From Opitutaceae bacterium (lineage in GTDB: Bacteria > Verrucomicrobiota > Verrucomicrobiia > Opitutales > Opitutaceae): a DNA stretch of 46,027 nt. Within the stretch, counting starts at the first letter, position 1. Each line of letters opens with the position of its first letter. The notes beneath the pieces were generated by a model, which was not told the origin of the DNA, did no database searches, and was given only the letters and a program-made list of their open reading frames with translations. This document shows positions 8,426 to 17,159 of this stretch, piece by piece. The translations under genes were made by a program, and so were the position numbers. Location of the stretch: the NCBI GenBank assembly GCA_028691845.1, contig JAQUYL010000022.1:1-46027 (forward strand), read 5' to 3'.

Positions 8426-9508
8426 ATGAATCTTCTCGTCACCGGCGGCTACGGCTTCATCGGCAGCAATTTCATCCGTCAGCGTCTCATCGAAACCTCA
8501 TCTCTGACGTCTGACGCCTCCCGCCTGACCAAGCTCGTCAACCTCGACAAGCTTACCTACGCGGGCAATCCCGCCAACCTGGCCGACCTCGCCGCCGATC
8601 CGCGCTACGTCTTTGCCCAGGGTGACATCGGCGACGCCGCGCTGGTCGCGCGCCTGCTCGCCGAGCACCAGATTGACGCCATCGTCAATTTCGCCGCCGA
8701 GTCGCATGTCGACCGCTCCATCGATTCGCCCGAACCGTTCATCCAGACCAACGTCGTCGGCACGCTCCGCCTCCTCAACTGCGCCCGCCTCTTCTGGGCC
8801 CAGTTGCCCGAACCGAAGAAAAACGCCTTCAGGTTCCTCCACGTTTCGACCGACGAGGTCTACGGTTCGCTGACACCCGACGCCGCACCCTTCACCGAGG
8901 ACCATGTCTACGAGCCCAACAGCCCCTATGCCGCCTCGAAGGCCGCCAGCGACCACCTCGTCCGCGCCTACCAGCACACCTACGGCCTGCCCACGCTCAC
9001 GACCAACTGCTCCAACAACTACGGTCCCTACCATTTCCCAGAGAAACTCATCCCGCTGGTGATTCTCAACGCCCTCGACGGCAAGCCGCTGCCCGTTTAC
9101 GGCGACGGTCAGCAGATTCGCGACTGGCTCTACGTCGAAGACCACTGTGCCGCCATCTGGCGCGTGCTCCAGCAGGGGCGCCCCGGCGAGACCTACAATA
9201 TCGGCGGCCTCTGCGAGAAGCCCAACCTCGAGATTGTACGCATGATCTGCCATCTGCTCGACCGGAAAGCGCCTCGCGCCGATGGCCAGCGCTATGACTC
9301 GCTCATCAAATTTGTCGCCGACCGGCCCGGCCACGACCGCCGCTACGCCATCGACTGCACCAAGCTCCAGCGCGAACTGGGCTGGCAGCCCCGCGAGTCC
9401 TTCGTCACCGGCCTCGAGAAAACCGTCGACTGGTATCTCGCCCACCGCGCCTGGTGCGACGACATCACGAGCAAACGCTACGCCCGCGAGCGGCTAGGGA
9501 CAGGCTGA
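8426..9508 (+). CDS. rfbB: dTDP-glucose 4,6-dehydratase
   Basis: RmlB converts dTDP-D-glucose to dTDP-4-keto-6-deoxy-D-glucose with bound NAD. The 360-residue SDR shows [48 protein letters not shown] (catalytic Asp-Glu), [17 protein letters not shown] (YxxxK), [17 protein letters not shown] and [11 protein letters not shown]. All are diagnostic. One oddity lies between the first helix and the [11 protein letters not shown] strand: about eight extra residues ([12 protein letters not shown] region, nucleotides about 8500-8534) are encoded by a run of TCTGACG-like units. That run resembles the CT-rich intergenic repeats seen elsewhere in the window. Confidence 0.97.
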   Translation: MNLLVTGGYGFIGSNFIRQRLIETSSLTSDASRLTKLVNLDKLTYAGNPANLADLAADPRYVFAQGDIGDAALVARLLAEHQIDAIVNFAAESHVDRSIDSPEPFIQTNVVGTLRLLNCARLFWAQLPEPKKNAFRFLHVSTDEVYGSLTPDAAPFTEDHVYEPNSPYAASKAASDHLVRAYQHTYGLPTLTTNCSNNYGPYHFPEKLIPLVILNALDGKPLPVYGDGQQIRDWLYVEDHCAAIWRVLQQGRPGETYNIGGLCEKPNLEIVRMICHLLDRKAPRADGQRYDSLIKFVADRPGHDRRYAIDCTKLQRELGWQPRESFVTGLEKTVDWYLAHRAWCDDITSKRYARERLGTG

Positions 9509-9511
9509 TGA

Positions 9512-9596
9512 ATCACCGCGAAGAACGCCAATCAGCGCGAAAAGTGTCTTCTCTTTCAGATTCTTCGTGCCCCTTCACGCCCTTGGCGGTTAACTA
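9512..9596. repeat. Gene-free inverted-repeat element between rfbB and rfbA
   Basis: The left arm (CACCGCGAAGAACGCC and onward, from 9514) and the right arm (TTCGTGCCCCTTCACGCCC and onward, to about 9593) are imperfect inverted copies. They resemble the repeats that flank the GxxExxY gene but have only about 25 bases between them. This looks like an empty or MITE-like relative of that cassette. It is the only material between rfbB and rfbA. Confidence 0.5.
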
Positions 9597-9606
9597 ATCC
9601 TCCATC

Positions 9607-10485
9607 ATGAATCGCAAAGGCATCGTCCTCGCCGGCGGCTCCGGCACCCGCCTCTACCCCCTGACCATCGCCGTGTCGAAACAGCTCATGCCCGTCTACG
9701 ACAAGCCGATGGTCTATTACCCGATCTCCGTGCTCATGCTGGCCGGCATTCGCGAGATCCTCGTCATCTCCACGCCACAGGATCTGCCCAACTTCCAGAC
9801 CCTGCTCGGCGACGGGGCCAGCCTCGGCGTCCGCTTCTCCTACGCCGCCCAAGCGAAACCCGAGGGTCTTGCCCAGGCCTTTCACATCGCCGGCGACACC
9901 GGCTTCCTCACCGGCGACACGCCGTCGGCCCTCGTGCTCGGCGACAATCTTTTCTACGGCGCCGACTTTGTGCATTCGCTGGCCGAGGCCTCCGCCCGCG
10001 CCACCGGCGCCACAATCTTCGGCTACCATGTCGCCAATCCCACGGCCTACGGCGTGGTCGAATTCGCCCCGGATGGACGCGTGCTCTCCCTCGAGGAAAA
10101 GCCGGCCCAGCCGAAATCCAGTTACGCCGTGCCCGGCCTCTATTTCTACGACCGCGACGTCGTCCGCCTCGCCCGCAGCCTCAAGCCCTCGGCGCGTGGC
10201 GAACTCGAGATCACCGACCTCAACCGCCTCTACCTCGAGCGCGGCACCCTGCACGTGGAGCTTTTCGGCCGCGGCACGGCCTGGCTCGACACCGGCACGC
10301 ACGACTCGCTGATGCAGGCCGCGCAATTCGTCGAGGTGCTGGAAAATCGCACCGGCCTTAAGATCGCCTGCCTGGAGGAGATCGCCTTCAAGCAGGGCTG
10401 GATCGACCGCGCCCGGATGGATGCCAATATCCGGAAACTCGGCAAATCCTCCTACGGCCAATACCTGCGCGGACTGCTGACTTGA
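9607..10485 (+). CDS. rfbA: Glucose-1-phosphate thymidylyltransferase
   Basis: RmlA joins glucose-1-phosphate and dTTP to give dTDP-glucose, the entry step of the rhamnose pathway, and is usually feedback-inhibited by dTDP-rhamnose. At 292 residues it matches the long RmlA type. It contains the nucleotidyl-transferase signature GGSGTRLYPLT, SKQLMPVYDKPMVYYP, the metal-binding LGDNLFYG, VEFAPDGRVLSLEEKP and GRGTAWLDTGTHDSLMQA. It closes the rfb set, about 100 bases after rfbB. Confidence 0.97.
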   Translation: MNRKGIVLAGGSGTRLYPLTIAVSKQLMPVYDKPMVYYPISVLMLAGIREILVISTPQDLPNFQTLLGDGASLGVRFSYAAQAKPEGLAQAFHIAGDTGFLTGDTPSALVLGDNLFYGADFVHSLAEASARATGATIFGYHVANPTAYGVVEFAPDGRVLSLEEKPAQPKSSYAVPGLYFYDRDVVRLARSLKPSARGELEITDLNRLYLERGTLHVELFGRGTAWLDTGTHDSLMQAAQFVEVLENRTGLKIACLEEIAFKQGWIDRARMDANIRKLGKSSYGQYLRGLLT

Positions 10486-10537
10486 AGATTCGGCGTGCGC
10501 CGCGGCCTTCGGCCGACTACACGTCTCCCGGCCCGGC

Positions 10538-11509
10538 ATGAAGGTCAGCTTCATCATTCCGCTCTACAACTGCCTGCCGCTCACGCAGGCCATGTTGGCC
10601 AGCCTCCGCGCCACGCTGCCCCCCGGTCTCGCCCATGAGATCATCCTGGTCGACGACGGCTCGACCGACGGCACGCGCGAATGGCTCGCCTCCTTGCGCG
10701 ACCCGCCCTTCCGCGTCGTGCTGAACGAGCGCAATCTCGGCTACGCCGGCGCCAACAACCGCGGCGCGGCCCTCGCCCGCGGCGAATTCCTGGCCCTACT
10801 CAACAACGACCTGATCCTCACTGCGCGTTGGCTTGAGCCCATGCTGGCCGTCCACGACAGGCTCGGCGCCAGCGCCGGCGCAGTGGGAAACGTGCAGCGC
10901 CACGCCGATACCGGCGCGGTCGACCACACCGGCATCTTCATCAACGCCAGGGGCAAGCCGGAGCATGATCGAATTCTTTCTTGCCGATATCTCCTGCCCG
11001 GCCTCGGTTGGCAGCATGCCGACGCCGTCACCGGCGCGTGCATGATTGTCCGGCACGATCTCTGGCGGCAACTCGGCGGCTTCGACGAGGCCTACGTCAA
11101 CGGATGCGAAGACGTTGACTTTTGCTTTCGGGCGGCCGCGGCCGGCCGGACCAACGCGGTTGCCCTCCGTAGCGTGGTGCGTCACCATGTCAGTGCCTCG
11201 CCACGGCGCAAACTTCGCGACGAGGAAAACACCTACCGGCTCACCCTGCGCTGGCGCGACACCCTCGCCGGCCTCGCCGCCCGCGAGTGGTGCCGAAACC
11301 TGCTCGAGCAATACCGGGAGCCGTCAGCCGAACGAGCCGGGCCGGGGCAGGCCCTCGCGGCGCTTTTATACTGGAGCCGGCTGCGATTCCACCCCCCCTC
11401 CTCCGTGATCACCCGCACCCAATTCGCCCTCGAGAATGAACTGCGGCGCTGGCGCTCGATGTTCCCCCATCTTCAGCCAGACTCCAGAAACTTGTCACCC
11501 AATAGGTGA
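10538..11509 (+). CDS. GT2 glycosyltransferase (rhamnosyltransferase-like)
   Basis: A 323-residue family-2 glycosyltransferase. VSFIIPLYNCLPLT and EIILVDDGSTDGTREWL form the donor-binding N-terminal half. LALLNNDLILTARWLEPM contains the N-N-D metal-site motif common in WbbL-type rhamnosyltransferases. GACMIVRHDLWRQLGGFDE with NGCEDVDFCFRAA is the typical acceptor/catalytic ED region. Its place directly after rfbA suggests that it uses dTDP-rhamnose, but that is inference. Its last codons and stop (TGA 11507-11509) lie inside the first of three palindromes, so the 3' end of this gene doubles as a possible regulatory site. Confidence 0.88.
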   Translation: MKVSFIIPLYNCLPLTQAMLASLRATLPPGLAHEIILVDDGSTDGTREWLASLRDPPFRVVLNERNLGYAGANNRGAALARGEFLALLNNDLILTARWLEPMLAVHDRLGASAGAVGNVQRHADTGAVDHTGIFINARGKPEHDRILSCRYLLPGLGWQHADAVTGACMIVRHDLWRQLGGFDEAYVNGCEDVDFCFRAAAAGRTNAVALRSVVRHHVSASPRRKLRDEENTYRLTLRWRDTLAGLAAREWCRNLLEQYREPSAERAGPGQALAALLYWSRLRFHPPSSVITRTQFALENELRRWRSMFPHLQPDSRNLSPNR

Positions 11510-11511
11510 CA
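11493..11511. promoter_or_regulatory. Palindromic site 1 (candidate operator)
   Basis: This is TGTCACC-CAATA-GGTGACA, a perfect 7-bp inverted repeat around a 5-base spacer. It overlaps the stop codon of the upstream GT2. Sites 2 and 3 have the same arms. Confidence 0.65.
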
Positions 11512-11536
11512 TTCTAGATTCTGGATAAACCATTCC

Positions 11537-11555
11537 TGTCACCTAATGGGTGACA
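11537..11555. promoter_or_regulatory. Palindromic site 2 (candidate operator)
   Basis: This is TGTCACC-TAATG-GGTGACA, identical in its arms to sites 1 and 3 and starting 44 bases after the start of site 1. It overlaps the likely -35 element of the downstream small gene, which is a good position for repression. Confidence 0.7.
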
Positions 11556-11578
11556 AACTGCCGTTGATCGTATATGTT
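11550..11578 (+). promoter_or_regulatory. Candidate promoter of the small HTH-like gene
   Basis: GTGACA (11550-11555, 5 of 6 to TTGACA) lies 17 bases before TATGTT (11573-11578, 4 of 6 to TATAAT). Transcription would start close to the GTG at 11585, so the mRNA may be nearly leaderless. The -35 lies within palindrome 2. Confidence 0.4.
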
Positions 11579-11584
11579 TGAGAT

Positions 11585-11944
11585 GTGAACACACCTCTAC
11601 CCCAAGGTCTTCGCCTTCCTGCTGCCATGATGGAAGGCCTGTCGGATGCCGCCCAAAAATCGGCGCATCAGCTCGCTCGGCGTTATCACGAAGCCACCCG
11701 CAGACGCATTGGAGCCACGCTGCGCCCGGGCCCGACCACCCCGCTCTGGAACTCACTCGTCGCTGATCTGCGCCCCCTGCTCCGCCGGCGGGGCGAGAAG
11801 GTGCTGCTGGCGCGAGTGATTGGAGTGCCACGCCAGCGGGTGCATGATTTCCTCGTCGGTCGCGGCCGCATGCCCGATGCGGAGCGCACTCTCCTGCTGC
11901 TCGAGTGGCTGGCGGCCCGCCGGCGCGGGGCAAAGCCCGCTTGA
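11585..11944 (+). CDS. Small putative HTH DNA-binding protein
   Basis: A 119-residue basic protein without a named family that I can assign. Residues 55-110 look like an Xre-type helix-turn-helix: LADLRPLLRRRGEKVLLARV leads into IGVPRQRVHDFLVGRGRMPD, then a helical LLLLEWLAARR end. The N-terminal part (residues 15-40) is helical and charged. It begins with GTG at 11585. An ATG at 11627 is an alternative start, but the conserved-looking N-terminus favours the GTG. Palindromes lie just upstream (sites 1 and 2) and 3 bases downstream (site 3), so I infer an autoregulated repressor-like protein. It is not an obvious glycan enzyme and could control the surrounding locus or be a selfish module. Confidence 0.6.
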   Translation: MNTPLPQGLRLPAAMMEGLSDAAQKSAHQLARRYHEATRRRIGATLRPGPTTPLWNSLVADLRPLLRRRGEKVLLARVIGVPRQRVHDFLVGRGRMPDAERTLLLLEWLAARRRGAKPA

Positions 11945-11947
11945 GTT

Positions 11948-11966
11948 TGTCACCTATTGGGTGACA
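11948..11966. promoter_or_regulatory. Palindromic site 3 (candidate operator)
   Basis: This is TGTCACC-TATTG-GGTGACA, 3 bases after the stop of the small HTH-like gene and 25 bases before the 3' end of the convergent GT2. It extends by TT/AA to a 23-base palindrome. As a hairpin it could also help end both transcripts, but it has no clear T-run. Confidence 0.6.
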
Positions 11967-11991
11967 AATCTCGGAGAATCAACGTACACCT

Positions 11992-12936
11992 TCAGCTAGC
12001 GGGAGAGGGGCCGCCGGTTGTAACGTCGCGCACTACCGACTGCGGACGACGGTTCACGGTCAGGAACATCCGGCCGATGTATTCGCCGATCAGGCCGAGC
12101 ATCACGAGCTGCGTGCCGGAGAAAATCAGCAGCACTGCCATGAGTGAACCCCAGCCGTAGGCCGGGCCCTTGTTCAGCAGCCAGAGCGAGGCCACGGCGG
12201 CGAGGGCGACCAGGCCGGCCGCCGCCATCGCCAGACCGATCACGGTGGCCAGCCGCAGCGGCATGACCGAGAAATTCACGAACGTGCTCAGCCAGAGCCG
12301 CAGCAGGCGCCGCAGCGTGTAGCCGCTCTGCCCCGCCTGCCGGGCCGCATGGGCCACCGGAATTGAACCGATGTTCTGCGTCACCTGCAGGATCAGTCCG
12401 TCGATGTAGGGGAATGGCCCTTCATGGGCTACGACCGCCTTTGCCACCAGTGCGCTGACACAGCGGAAACTCGAAAGATAAAAACCCCGCGGCTTTTCCA
12501 GAACGAAGTCGGCGAGGCGGTTCGTGAACCAGCTGCCAAGGTTGCGCCAGAGCGAATGCTCCTTGACCGCGTAGCGCCCGAACACGGCGTCGAGGCCCGT
12601 CGCCTGCGCGTGCCGCCAGAGGCGCACCGCCTCGGCCGGCGGATTCTGCCCGTCGTCGTCGAGGTTGACGACATAGGCGCCGCGCGCCTGTCGGTAGCCG
12701 GTCAGCACGGCGTTATGCTCGCCAAAATTGCGCGCGTGGTTCACCAACGTGACGGGGATCTTCGCCGCGTGCACCAGCTCCCGGCACACGGCCAGGGTGT
12801 CGTCTCGGCTGCCATCGTTGACCAGGATCAGCTCGTGTCCTCCCTCGACGGAGAGGGACTCAATCTCCTTCACGAGCGGCCGGATGGTGGCGGCGCTGTT
12901 GTAAAGCGGTATGACAAAGGAAAGCGCGGGCGTCAT
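11992..12936 (-). CDS. Membrane GT2 glycosyltransferase (ArnC/GtrB-like)
   Basis: A 314-residue polyprenyl-phosphate glycosyltransferase of the GtrB/ArnC/DPMS group. The GT-A domain shows LSFVIPLYNSAATI, ELILVNDGSRDDT, NHARNFGEHNAVLTGY and VVNLDDDGQNPP, where DDD is the metal/nucleotide site. Two C-terminal transmembrane helices (about residues 230-255 and 270-292) anchor it, as in GtrB. It would load a sugar onto undecaprenyl phosphate on the cytoplasmic face for later use by GT-C enzymes such as those at 14781-22210. Its start overlaps the stop of the upstream epimerase gene by 4 bases (ATGA), so the two are translationally coupled. Confidence 0.9.
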   Translation of the reverse strand: MTPALSFVIPLYNSAATIRPLVKEIESLSVEGGHELILVNDGSRDDTLAVCRELVHAAKIPVTLVNHARNFGEHNAVLTGYRQARGAYVVNLDDDGQNPPAEAVRLWRHAQATGLDAVFGRYAVKEHSLWRNLGSWFTNRLADFVLEKPRGFYLSSFRCVSALVAKAVVAHEGPFPYIDGLILQVTQNIGSIPVAHAARQAGQSGYTLRRLLRLWLSTFVNFSVMPLRLATVIGLAMAAAGLVALAAVASLWLLNKGPAYGWGSLMAVLLIFSGTQLVMLGLIGEYIGRMFLTVNRRPQSVVRDVTTGGPSPAS

Positions 12937-13934
12937 GCGTAGTGCGGCAGCTCCTTGCGGTAGAAAGCCAGCGTCTTGGCCAAGGCGTCGGCCACGGTCG
13001 TCCGCGGCCGCCAGCCCAGCTCCGTGGCGATCAATTTGCAGTCCGAATAAAAGTCACCGATGTCGATTTTCTTCCGGTCGGCCGGGAATTCGCACACCCG
13101 GAAACGACCGCCGCCCGCGGCCTCGACCAGCATCTCGGCCAGCCGGCGCAGGTTCGCGCGGCCGACGCCGCCGAGATTGAACACGCGCCCCACGGCCTTG
13201 GGCCGGCAGGCCGCCAGCAGGAATGCCTCCACGGCGTCGTCGACGTAGGTGAAGTCGCGGACTTGGTCGCCGCCCCACACCTCGAATCGCTCGCCCTCGA
13301 TCGTCTGCCGGATCCACAGGCCCACGAAGGTCTGGCGCGCGTCCTTCACCCGCATCCGCGGCCCGATCGTGTTGGTCAGCCGCAGGACGGTGCTGCTCAC
13401 GCCATACACCTGGCTGTAGAGCAGATGATACGACTCGCCCGCCAGCTTGTTGATACCGTTAACGTCAACCGGCCGGAGCGGGTGTTTCTCATCGACGGGC
13501 AGGTAGTCCGGGCGGCCGTAGATCTGCCGCGTGCTGGCGAAGACGATGCGCAGACCGGGATTGTGCTGGCGGCAGGCCTCCAGAATCGAGAGCTGGGCGC
13601 GGGCGTTGATCTCCAGATCGGTCATCGGATCCGACATCGAATCCATATGGCTCGTCTGCCCGGCGAGGTTGAACAGGTAATGCTGTCCGCGCACGAACAT
13701 CGGCAGGCTGTGCCGGTCGCGCACGTCGGAGATGTTGACGCTCACCTTGCGTTCGAGGCCGGCGATGTTGCGCAGATTGCCGCCGTATTCGGGAATGAGG
13801 CTGTCCACCAATGTCACCTTGGCGCCGAGCCGCACCAGCGCCCGCGCCAGATTCGAGCCGATGAAACCCAGGCCGCCTGTGATCAGCACGCGCTTCCTTG
13901 CAAAAGCCTTCTTGAACGTCGCCGTCGTGCGCAT
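12933..13934 (-). CDS. NAD-dependent epimerase with non-canonical active site
   Basis: An extended SDR of 333 residues, probably modifying a nucleotide sugar. It has VLITGGLGFIGSNLAR, FNLAGQTSHMDSM and FASTRQIYGRPDYLPVDE as expected. At the catalytic YxxxK position it reads DVNGINKLAGE, with Asn instead of Tyr. RLTNTIGPRM, WGGDQVRDFTYVDD and FNLGG follow normally. I recall the VNGINK form in a conserved epimerase-like group, so the change is probably ancestral and the chemistry may differ. It lies between a methyltransferase gene (3 bases upstream) and a GT2 (4-base overlap), forming a three-gene minus-strand operon. Confidence 0.85.
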   Translation of the reverse strand: MRTTATFKKAFARKRVLITGGLGFIGSNLARALVRLGAKVTLVDSLIPEYGGNLRNIAGLERKVSVNISDVRDRHSLPMFVRGQHYLFNLAGQTSHMDSMSDPMTDLEINARAQLSILEACRQHNPGLRIVFASTRQIYGRPDYLPVDEKHPLRPVDVNGINKLAGESYHLLYSQVYGVSSTVLRLTNTIGPRMRVKDARQTFVGLWIRQTIEGERFEVWGGDQVRDFTYVDDAVEAFLLAACRPKAVGRVFNLGGVGRANLRRLAEMLVEAAGGGRFRVCEFPADRKKIDIGDFYSDCKLIATELGWRPRTTVADALAKTLAFYRKELPHYA

Positions 13935-13937
13935 GGC

Positions 13938-14672
13938 TCACTCCGGCTTCCGGCCCACCGCCAGCACCGAGCTGCCGAACGGCAGCGTCCAGCCGGCGCG
14001 GAACCAGTGATACTCCAAGGCCATCATGCCGCCGAAGATGGCCTCCAGGGGCGCGGGATACAAGCGCACATCGCTCGTCCCGGCCCGCGCGGAAAACAGC
14101 TTCCGCCTCAGCACCGCCAGAGGAAACGGCAGCGTGTTCCAATAGGTGCTCCACGCCACGGACAGGCCCGCCGTGCGCAGCAGCGCGACAACCTCACCTC
14201 GGGTGTAGCGACGGCGGTTCCCCACCGTGGCGTCGTGATAGGAATACATCCAGGCATAGGCCGGCATGGTCAGCACGATCACTCCGCCCGGCTTTGTGCA
14301 GCGCACCAGCTCCCGCAGCGCAGCGGCTTCGTCCTCTACCTGGCAAATCACGTCGCACGACACGACGGCGTCGAACTCCCCGTCCCGGAAGGGCAGCGCC
14401 AGGATCGAGGCCTCGGAAATCTCCGCTCCTCCGCGATCCCGGGCCAGCGCGCAGGCTTCCGGCGAGAAATCCACTCCGCGCAAGCGCCAGCCCGGCCGCG
14501 CCTCGTGCAACCGCTGCAGCAGGCCGCCCGTGCCGCATCCCGCGTCGAGCACCTCGCCCCGGCCCGGCTGCAGCCGCAGCTCCAGACACCTCCGGACGTG
14601 GCGGTGCAGGGCGCGGTAATACCACATCGTGTCCTCCACTGCGGCCATCTTGCGGTACTCGTCGGGCGACAT
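13938..14672 (-). CDS. Class I SAM-dependent methyltransferase
   Basis: A 244-residue methyltransferase. Motif I is EVLDAGCGTGGLLQRL (SAM glycine loop), followed by GVDFSPEACALAR (acidic ribose contact), ALPFRDGEFDAVVSCDVICQVED and KPGGVIVLTMPAYAWMYSYHD. The MPAY/HDxxxGxxRRY pattern is common in Methyltransf_11/UbiE-like enzymes found in glycan clusters that act on lipid-linked or sugar substrates. It is the first gene of the three-gene minus-strand operon. The open frame continues far upstream, but the ATG at 14672 begins the conserved part (MSPDEYRKM), so I chose it. The substrate is unknown. Confidence 0.86.
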   Translation of the reverse strand: MSPDEYRKMAAVEDTMWYYRALHRHVRRCLELRLQPGRGEVLDAGCGTGGLLQRLHEARPGWRLRGVDFSPEACALARDRGGAEISEASILALPFRDGEFDAVVSCDVICQVEDEAAALRELVRCTKPGGVIVLTMPAYAWMYSYHDATVGNRRRYTRGEVVALLRTAGLSVAWSTYWNTLPFPLAVLRRKLFSARAGTSDVRLYPAPLEAIFGGMMALEYHWFRAGWTLPFGSSVLAVGRKPE

Positions 14673-14780
14673 GGATGCGACTCTTGGGCCCGCTCCACCT
14701 CTGGGCGACGAAAAACCGCCCCGCACACGGAAAAATGAGTCGGCAACCTCCCCGTCAGTCACTAGCTGTCTGAGCGTAAC

Positions 14781-16940
14781 ATGACTTCCCCTCTCTGCCG
14801 CCGCGATTTCGGCCGGGCCGTTCTGCTGTTTTTGCTCACCCTCCTGATTTGGTTGGGCGCGACCGGGCTCTGGCAAACGACGCTGTGGCAGATCCCGGCC
14901 GCCTACGAGATCGACGCCCTGGAAACACTGGCACGGCTGCGCCTCACCGAGGAGCAGGGCTGGACCTTTCTCTTGCAGAAAACGGCGCCACGGCTGGGCG
15001 CTCCGTTCACGGCCGACTGGTCGACCTATCCTACTCCCGACGCCCCGGTGTTCTGGCTTTTCGGCCGGGTGGCGCACTTCATCGGACTGATTCCGGCCAG
15101 CCACCTAGCCCTGCTCTTCGCCCATGCTTCGGCGACGTTGACCTTTTATTTCTGCAGCCGCGCCCTGGGACATCGCGCCATCATTGCCGCCGGGGCCGCC
15201 CTACTTTTCGGCTTCAGTTTCTCCAACTTCTACCGCGGGCTCGCGCATTTTTCGTTCACCTTGTCGTTCATGGTGCCGCCGAGTCTATTGGTGGCCTGGC
15301 TGGTGGGCGGCAGCCAACGTGTGCTGCGCCAAAAACACTGGCAGGCTTTCTGCCTGGCTACCGCAGCCTTGCTCGGCACGGTCAATCCATACTTCGGCTT
15401 CATGTTCGCGCAATTGCTGGGGCTGGCCCTGCTCTATCAAGTCGCCACGGCACGACGCCGCGAGAACCTGCTCATCGGGAGCGCCGGTCTCGGGATATTC
15501 GCGTTGGTATTGATCGCCACCAATCTCTCCGCTGCTGGCGCCGTATTTGGCGATGCCACCTCGCTGCTCGCCCGCAATTATGCCGGCAGCGAGATTTACG
15601 GGCTTCGCCCCATCGAATTGTTTGTGCCTTCCCCCGCCCATCGTCTGCGGGCAGCCGCTGAGCTAGGCCAGGTCTATGGCGGAGCCACCGCGCTCAAAGG
15701 CGAGCTGTTCGGCCCCTATCTCGGCCTGATCGGGAGCATCGGCCTCGGTCTCATTATCGTGACAACGGGATGCCGGCTAGTGCGACAACGTCTCGGGCTT
15801 CGCCCGGCGCACGCTCCCGCCGTTTTCTGGATCACGGCCTTCAGCATCGTCGGGGGGCTGAACAGTGGCCTCGCTCTGGCCGGGTTGGACCTTTTCCGCG
15901 CCGGCAACCGCTACAGCCTTTTTCTTCTATCCGTGGCGTTGCTGGCGTTGGCCGCTTGGGGATCGCGCCACGTTCGCAGGTGGAACAGCCGCAGTGCGGC
16001 TCTCACGGTGCTTCCCCTCGTATGCCTGGGCTTATGGGACCAGATCCCGGTGAATTCGATTCACGCCCGGCAACCGATCCTGGAAGCCAAAATCGAAAGC
16101 GACCGTGCCCTCGCCCGGACTCTGGAGGCGCAGCTGCCCGCCGGCAGCCTGATTTTCGAACTGCCCGCGGTACCGTTTCTGGAACAGCCCCCCTTTGTAG
16201 CCATGACGGATTACGAACTCTTCCGCCCGTGGCTGTTCACGCGCACGCTCCGGTTCTCCTATGGCCTGTTAGCCACCGACGGCGCCTACCGCTGGCATCG
16301 CCATGTCGGCAAACTACCGGTCCCAAAAATGCGCGAGGCCTTGGAGGCGGCAGGATTTGCGGCCATCTATTTTCACCGCGCCGCATATGCCGACCGGGGA
16401 GAAGCCCTCCGCCAGGATTTCCTGCGAAGTGGTTTAGCGCCCATCTTCGAATCCGGCGATCATGTGGTATTCCGCCTGCATCCGACAGCCTTCCCCCGGT
16501 TACCCGATCTGAGCGATCCCTCGTTGCTGCCCCGCTGGGATGCCGCGCGCAAAAATATCAGCCCCATCTCCGTCCTGATAGATAAGGGATGGTTCCGTCT
16601 CGAGCGAAAGGAGGCCGAGGCTTGGCGGTGGGCCGGACGCGAAGCTTCGCTCATCCTCTGGAATCCGCTTGATCGCCCGCAAGCAGTCCGGCTCCGGTTT
16701 GCAACCTCGTCCCTATCGAAGGGCAATCTCGATCTATCGGTCGACGGTCGAATAGTCTGGCGCAGCGCGGCGCGCTCCAATCCACCCGAGTCGGTTGATC
16801 TGCCGTTGGAACTAAAACCAGGGGTTAATCGTCTGGTGTGGAGCTTTGCCGGGCGGCTGATCCGTCCGTCCGGGAGCGACCGGCGCTTGCTCGGCTTTCG
16901 GGTGATGAATCTTGCGGTCGAGCCATCGGTCGCACCCTGA
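14781..16940 (+). CDS. Polytopic membrane protein, GT-C-like
   Basis: A 719-residue inner-membrane protein with about ten predicted helices in residues 10-425, then a large soluble, presumably periplasmic, C-terminal part. The first external loop carries YEIDALETLARLR and PRLGAPFTADWSTYPTPD. Acidic residues in loop 1 are typical of GT-C glycosyltransferases that use lipid-phosphate sugars. Residues from about 600 onward form a beta-rich module, starting near WFRLERKEAEAWRWA and ending with RLLGFRVMNLAV. It resembles the C-terminus of the membrane protein at 18863-20479. It starts 108 bases from the divergent methyltransferase. The GT-C role is inferred; a polymerase or ligase cannot be excluded. 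Confidence 0.7.
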   Translation: MTSPLCRRDFGRAVLLFLLTLLIWLGATGLWQTTLWQIPAAYEIDALETLARLRLTEEQGWTFLLQKTAPRLGAPFTADWSTYPTPDAPVFWLFGRVAHFIGLIPASHLALLFAHASATLTFYFCSRALGHRAIIAAGAALLFGFSFSNFYRGLAHFSFTLSFMVPPSLLVAWLVGGSQRVLRQKHWQAFCLATAALLGTVNPYFGFMFAQLLGLALLYQVATARRRENLLIGSAGLGIFALVLIATNLSAAGAVFGDATSLLARNYAGSEIYGLRPIELFVPSPAHRLRAAAELGQVYGGATALKGELFGPYLGLIGSIGLGLIIVTTGCRLVRQRLGLRPAHAPAVFWITAFSIVGGLNSGLALAGLDLFRAGNRYSLFLLSVALLALAAWGSRHVRRWNSRSAALTVLPLVCLGLWDQIPVNSIHARQPILEAKIESDRALARTLEAQLPAGSLIFELPAVPFLEQPPFVAMTDYELFRPWLFTRTLRFSYGLLATDGAYRWHRHVGKLPVPKMREALEAAGFAAIYFHRAAYADRGEALRQDFLRSGLAPIFESGDHVVFRLHPTAFPRLPDLSDPSLLPRWDAARKNISPISVLIDKGWFRLERKEAEAWRWAGREASLILWNPLDRPQAVRLRFATSSLSKGNLDLSVDGRIVWRSAARSNPPESVDLPLELKPGVNRLVWSFAGRLIRPSGSDRRLLGFRVMNLAVEPSVAP

Positions 16941-17159
16941 CTGCAATCGTGGTTTTCTCGGGCTCTCGATCTCCGCTTGCCGAACAACGCCAGATAGCGA
17001 CCGCCGATGCCCGACCCCCGACCCCTTGGTCGCCACTCCTTGCCTGCAGCGGCGGCAGCGACGAAGTAGATATCATCGGGACCAAGGCCTCCCCGGCCTT
17101 TCCTCTCGACGCCAGCCGGCCTGGCCGGCACATATAGACATTAGCTCCTCTGCCGCCTG

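Noticed and set aside
12942..14738. 598-residue plus-strand frame
   Set aside because: It is antisense to the clear epimerase and methyltransferase genes and has no recognisable motifs.
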